From Acidobacteriota bacterium (GTDB lineage: Bacteria; Acidobacteriota; Thermoanaerobaculia; Multivoradales; Multivoraceae), in contig QQVD01000056.1 of the NCBI GenBank assembly GCA_003388555.1, positions 124,001 through 188,000 on the forward strand: 64,000 bases of DNA. The letters are read 5' to 3'. Shown piece by piece: positions 63,910-64,000 of the stretch. Positions within the stretch are counted from its first letter, which is position 1. Each line of letters opens with the position of its first letter. Below the pieces are notes generated by a model. That model worked only from the letters and a program-made list of their open reading frames with translations, searched no databases and was not told the origin of the DNA. A program made the translations under genes and the position numbers.

Positions 63910-64000
63910 CTACGGGGAGCTCGCGCTCCACGAAGCCAGGTCTCCCGACTCGAAACCGTCGGTGAAGATCAGCGACACCGCGGTGACCAGGCAGACCCGT
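63910..64000 (-). CDS. C-terminus of a secreted protein with DGFESG tail (5' part beyond window)
   Basis: Only 29 codons plus stop are in the window, reading VSLIFTDGFESGDLASWSAS, then SP and a stop at 63910-63912. The tail is the same motif as at the ends of the 2879-5761 and 50149-53874 genes, so this is almost certainly another large exported protein. The rest is unseen. Confidence 0.6.
   Translation of the reverse strand, partial: RVCLVTAVSLIFTDGFESGDLASWSASSP

Overview
The window is a high-GC bacterial chromosome segment (roughly two thirds G+C by eye, strong third-position GC bias). Family content suggests an Acidobacteriota member, possibly Thermoanaerobaculia-like: two serine/threonine kinases with TPR tails (one behind an ECF sigma factor), many large secreted beta-propeller, beta-helix or FG-GAP proteins, and a secreted protein family (48576-49709) that I associate with acidobacteria. 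This placement is an inference; there is no rRNA or other marker here.

Layout. 1-7.6 kb: a kinase-TPR gene cut by the left edge, a secreted beta-helix protein, and a frameshifted FAD/Rieske oxidoreductase. 7.7-10.6 kb: two tandem copies of a RAYT-like (Y1) transposase element with a shared 3' palindrome and end signature, flanking a truncated VapC/PIN remnant. 10.6-12.9 kb: a visibly AT-richer three-gene block with a nucleoside-deoxyribosyltransferase/TIR-like protein, a candidate defence cassette. 12.9-14.6 kb: ankyrin and VOC proteins.

14.8-30.1 kb: a large copper (perhaps silver) resistance island, all on the plus strand: a small secreted protein, CusC-CusB-CusA tripartite efflux, a DUF3347 protein, the CopA multicopper oxidase, a CopB with an extraordinary His-rich N-terminal half, a DUF2231 membrane protein and an NTF2-like secreted protein. 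It ends in a degenerate second copy of the copB 3' end. The efflux pump would export periplasmic metal, while CopA/CopB oxidise or sequester it. Tandem palindromic repeats and minisatellites break up the island between cusA and the DUF3347 gene.

30.9-50 kb: mostly metabolic and housekeeping genes: an MFS transporter, a PQQ-like propeller, a HEAT protein, a glycerol module (GlpF operon divergent from GlpK), a beta-CASP nuclease, an amidohydrolase, a cytochrome c, a glutathionyl-hydroquinone reductase-like protein, an epoxide hydrolase and a DinB protein. Intergenic spaces hold dispersed palindromes and a triplicated 126-bp unit. 50-64 kb: a giant FG-GAP secreted protein, the ECF sigma/kinase pair, a membrane methyltransferase, secreted proteins and a FAH-family enzyme.

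The most notable single finding is at 58497-58838. This is an ArsC/Spx-like thioredoxin-fold gene whose redox motif reads U-x-x-C, with an in-frame TGA at codon 14 followed at the right distance by a perfect 7-bp hairpin with a GU-containing loop. It is very probably a selenoprotein that ordinary gene calling would miss. A second unusual signal is a shared DGFE[ST]G...W C-terminal tail on three large secreted proteins of the window.
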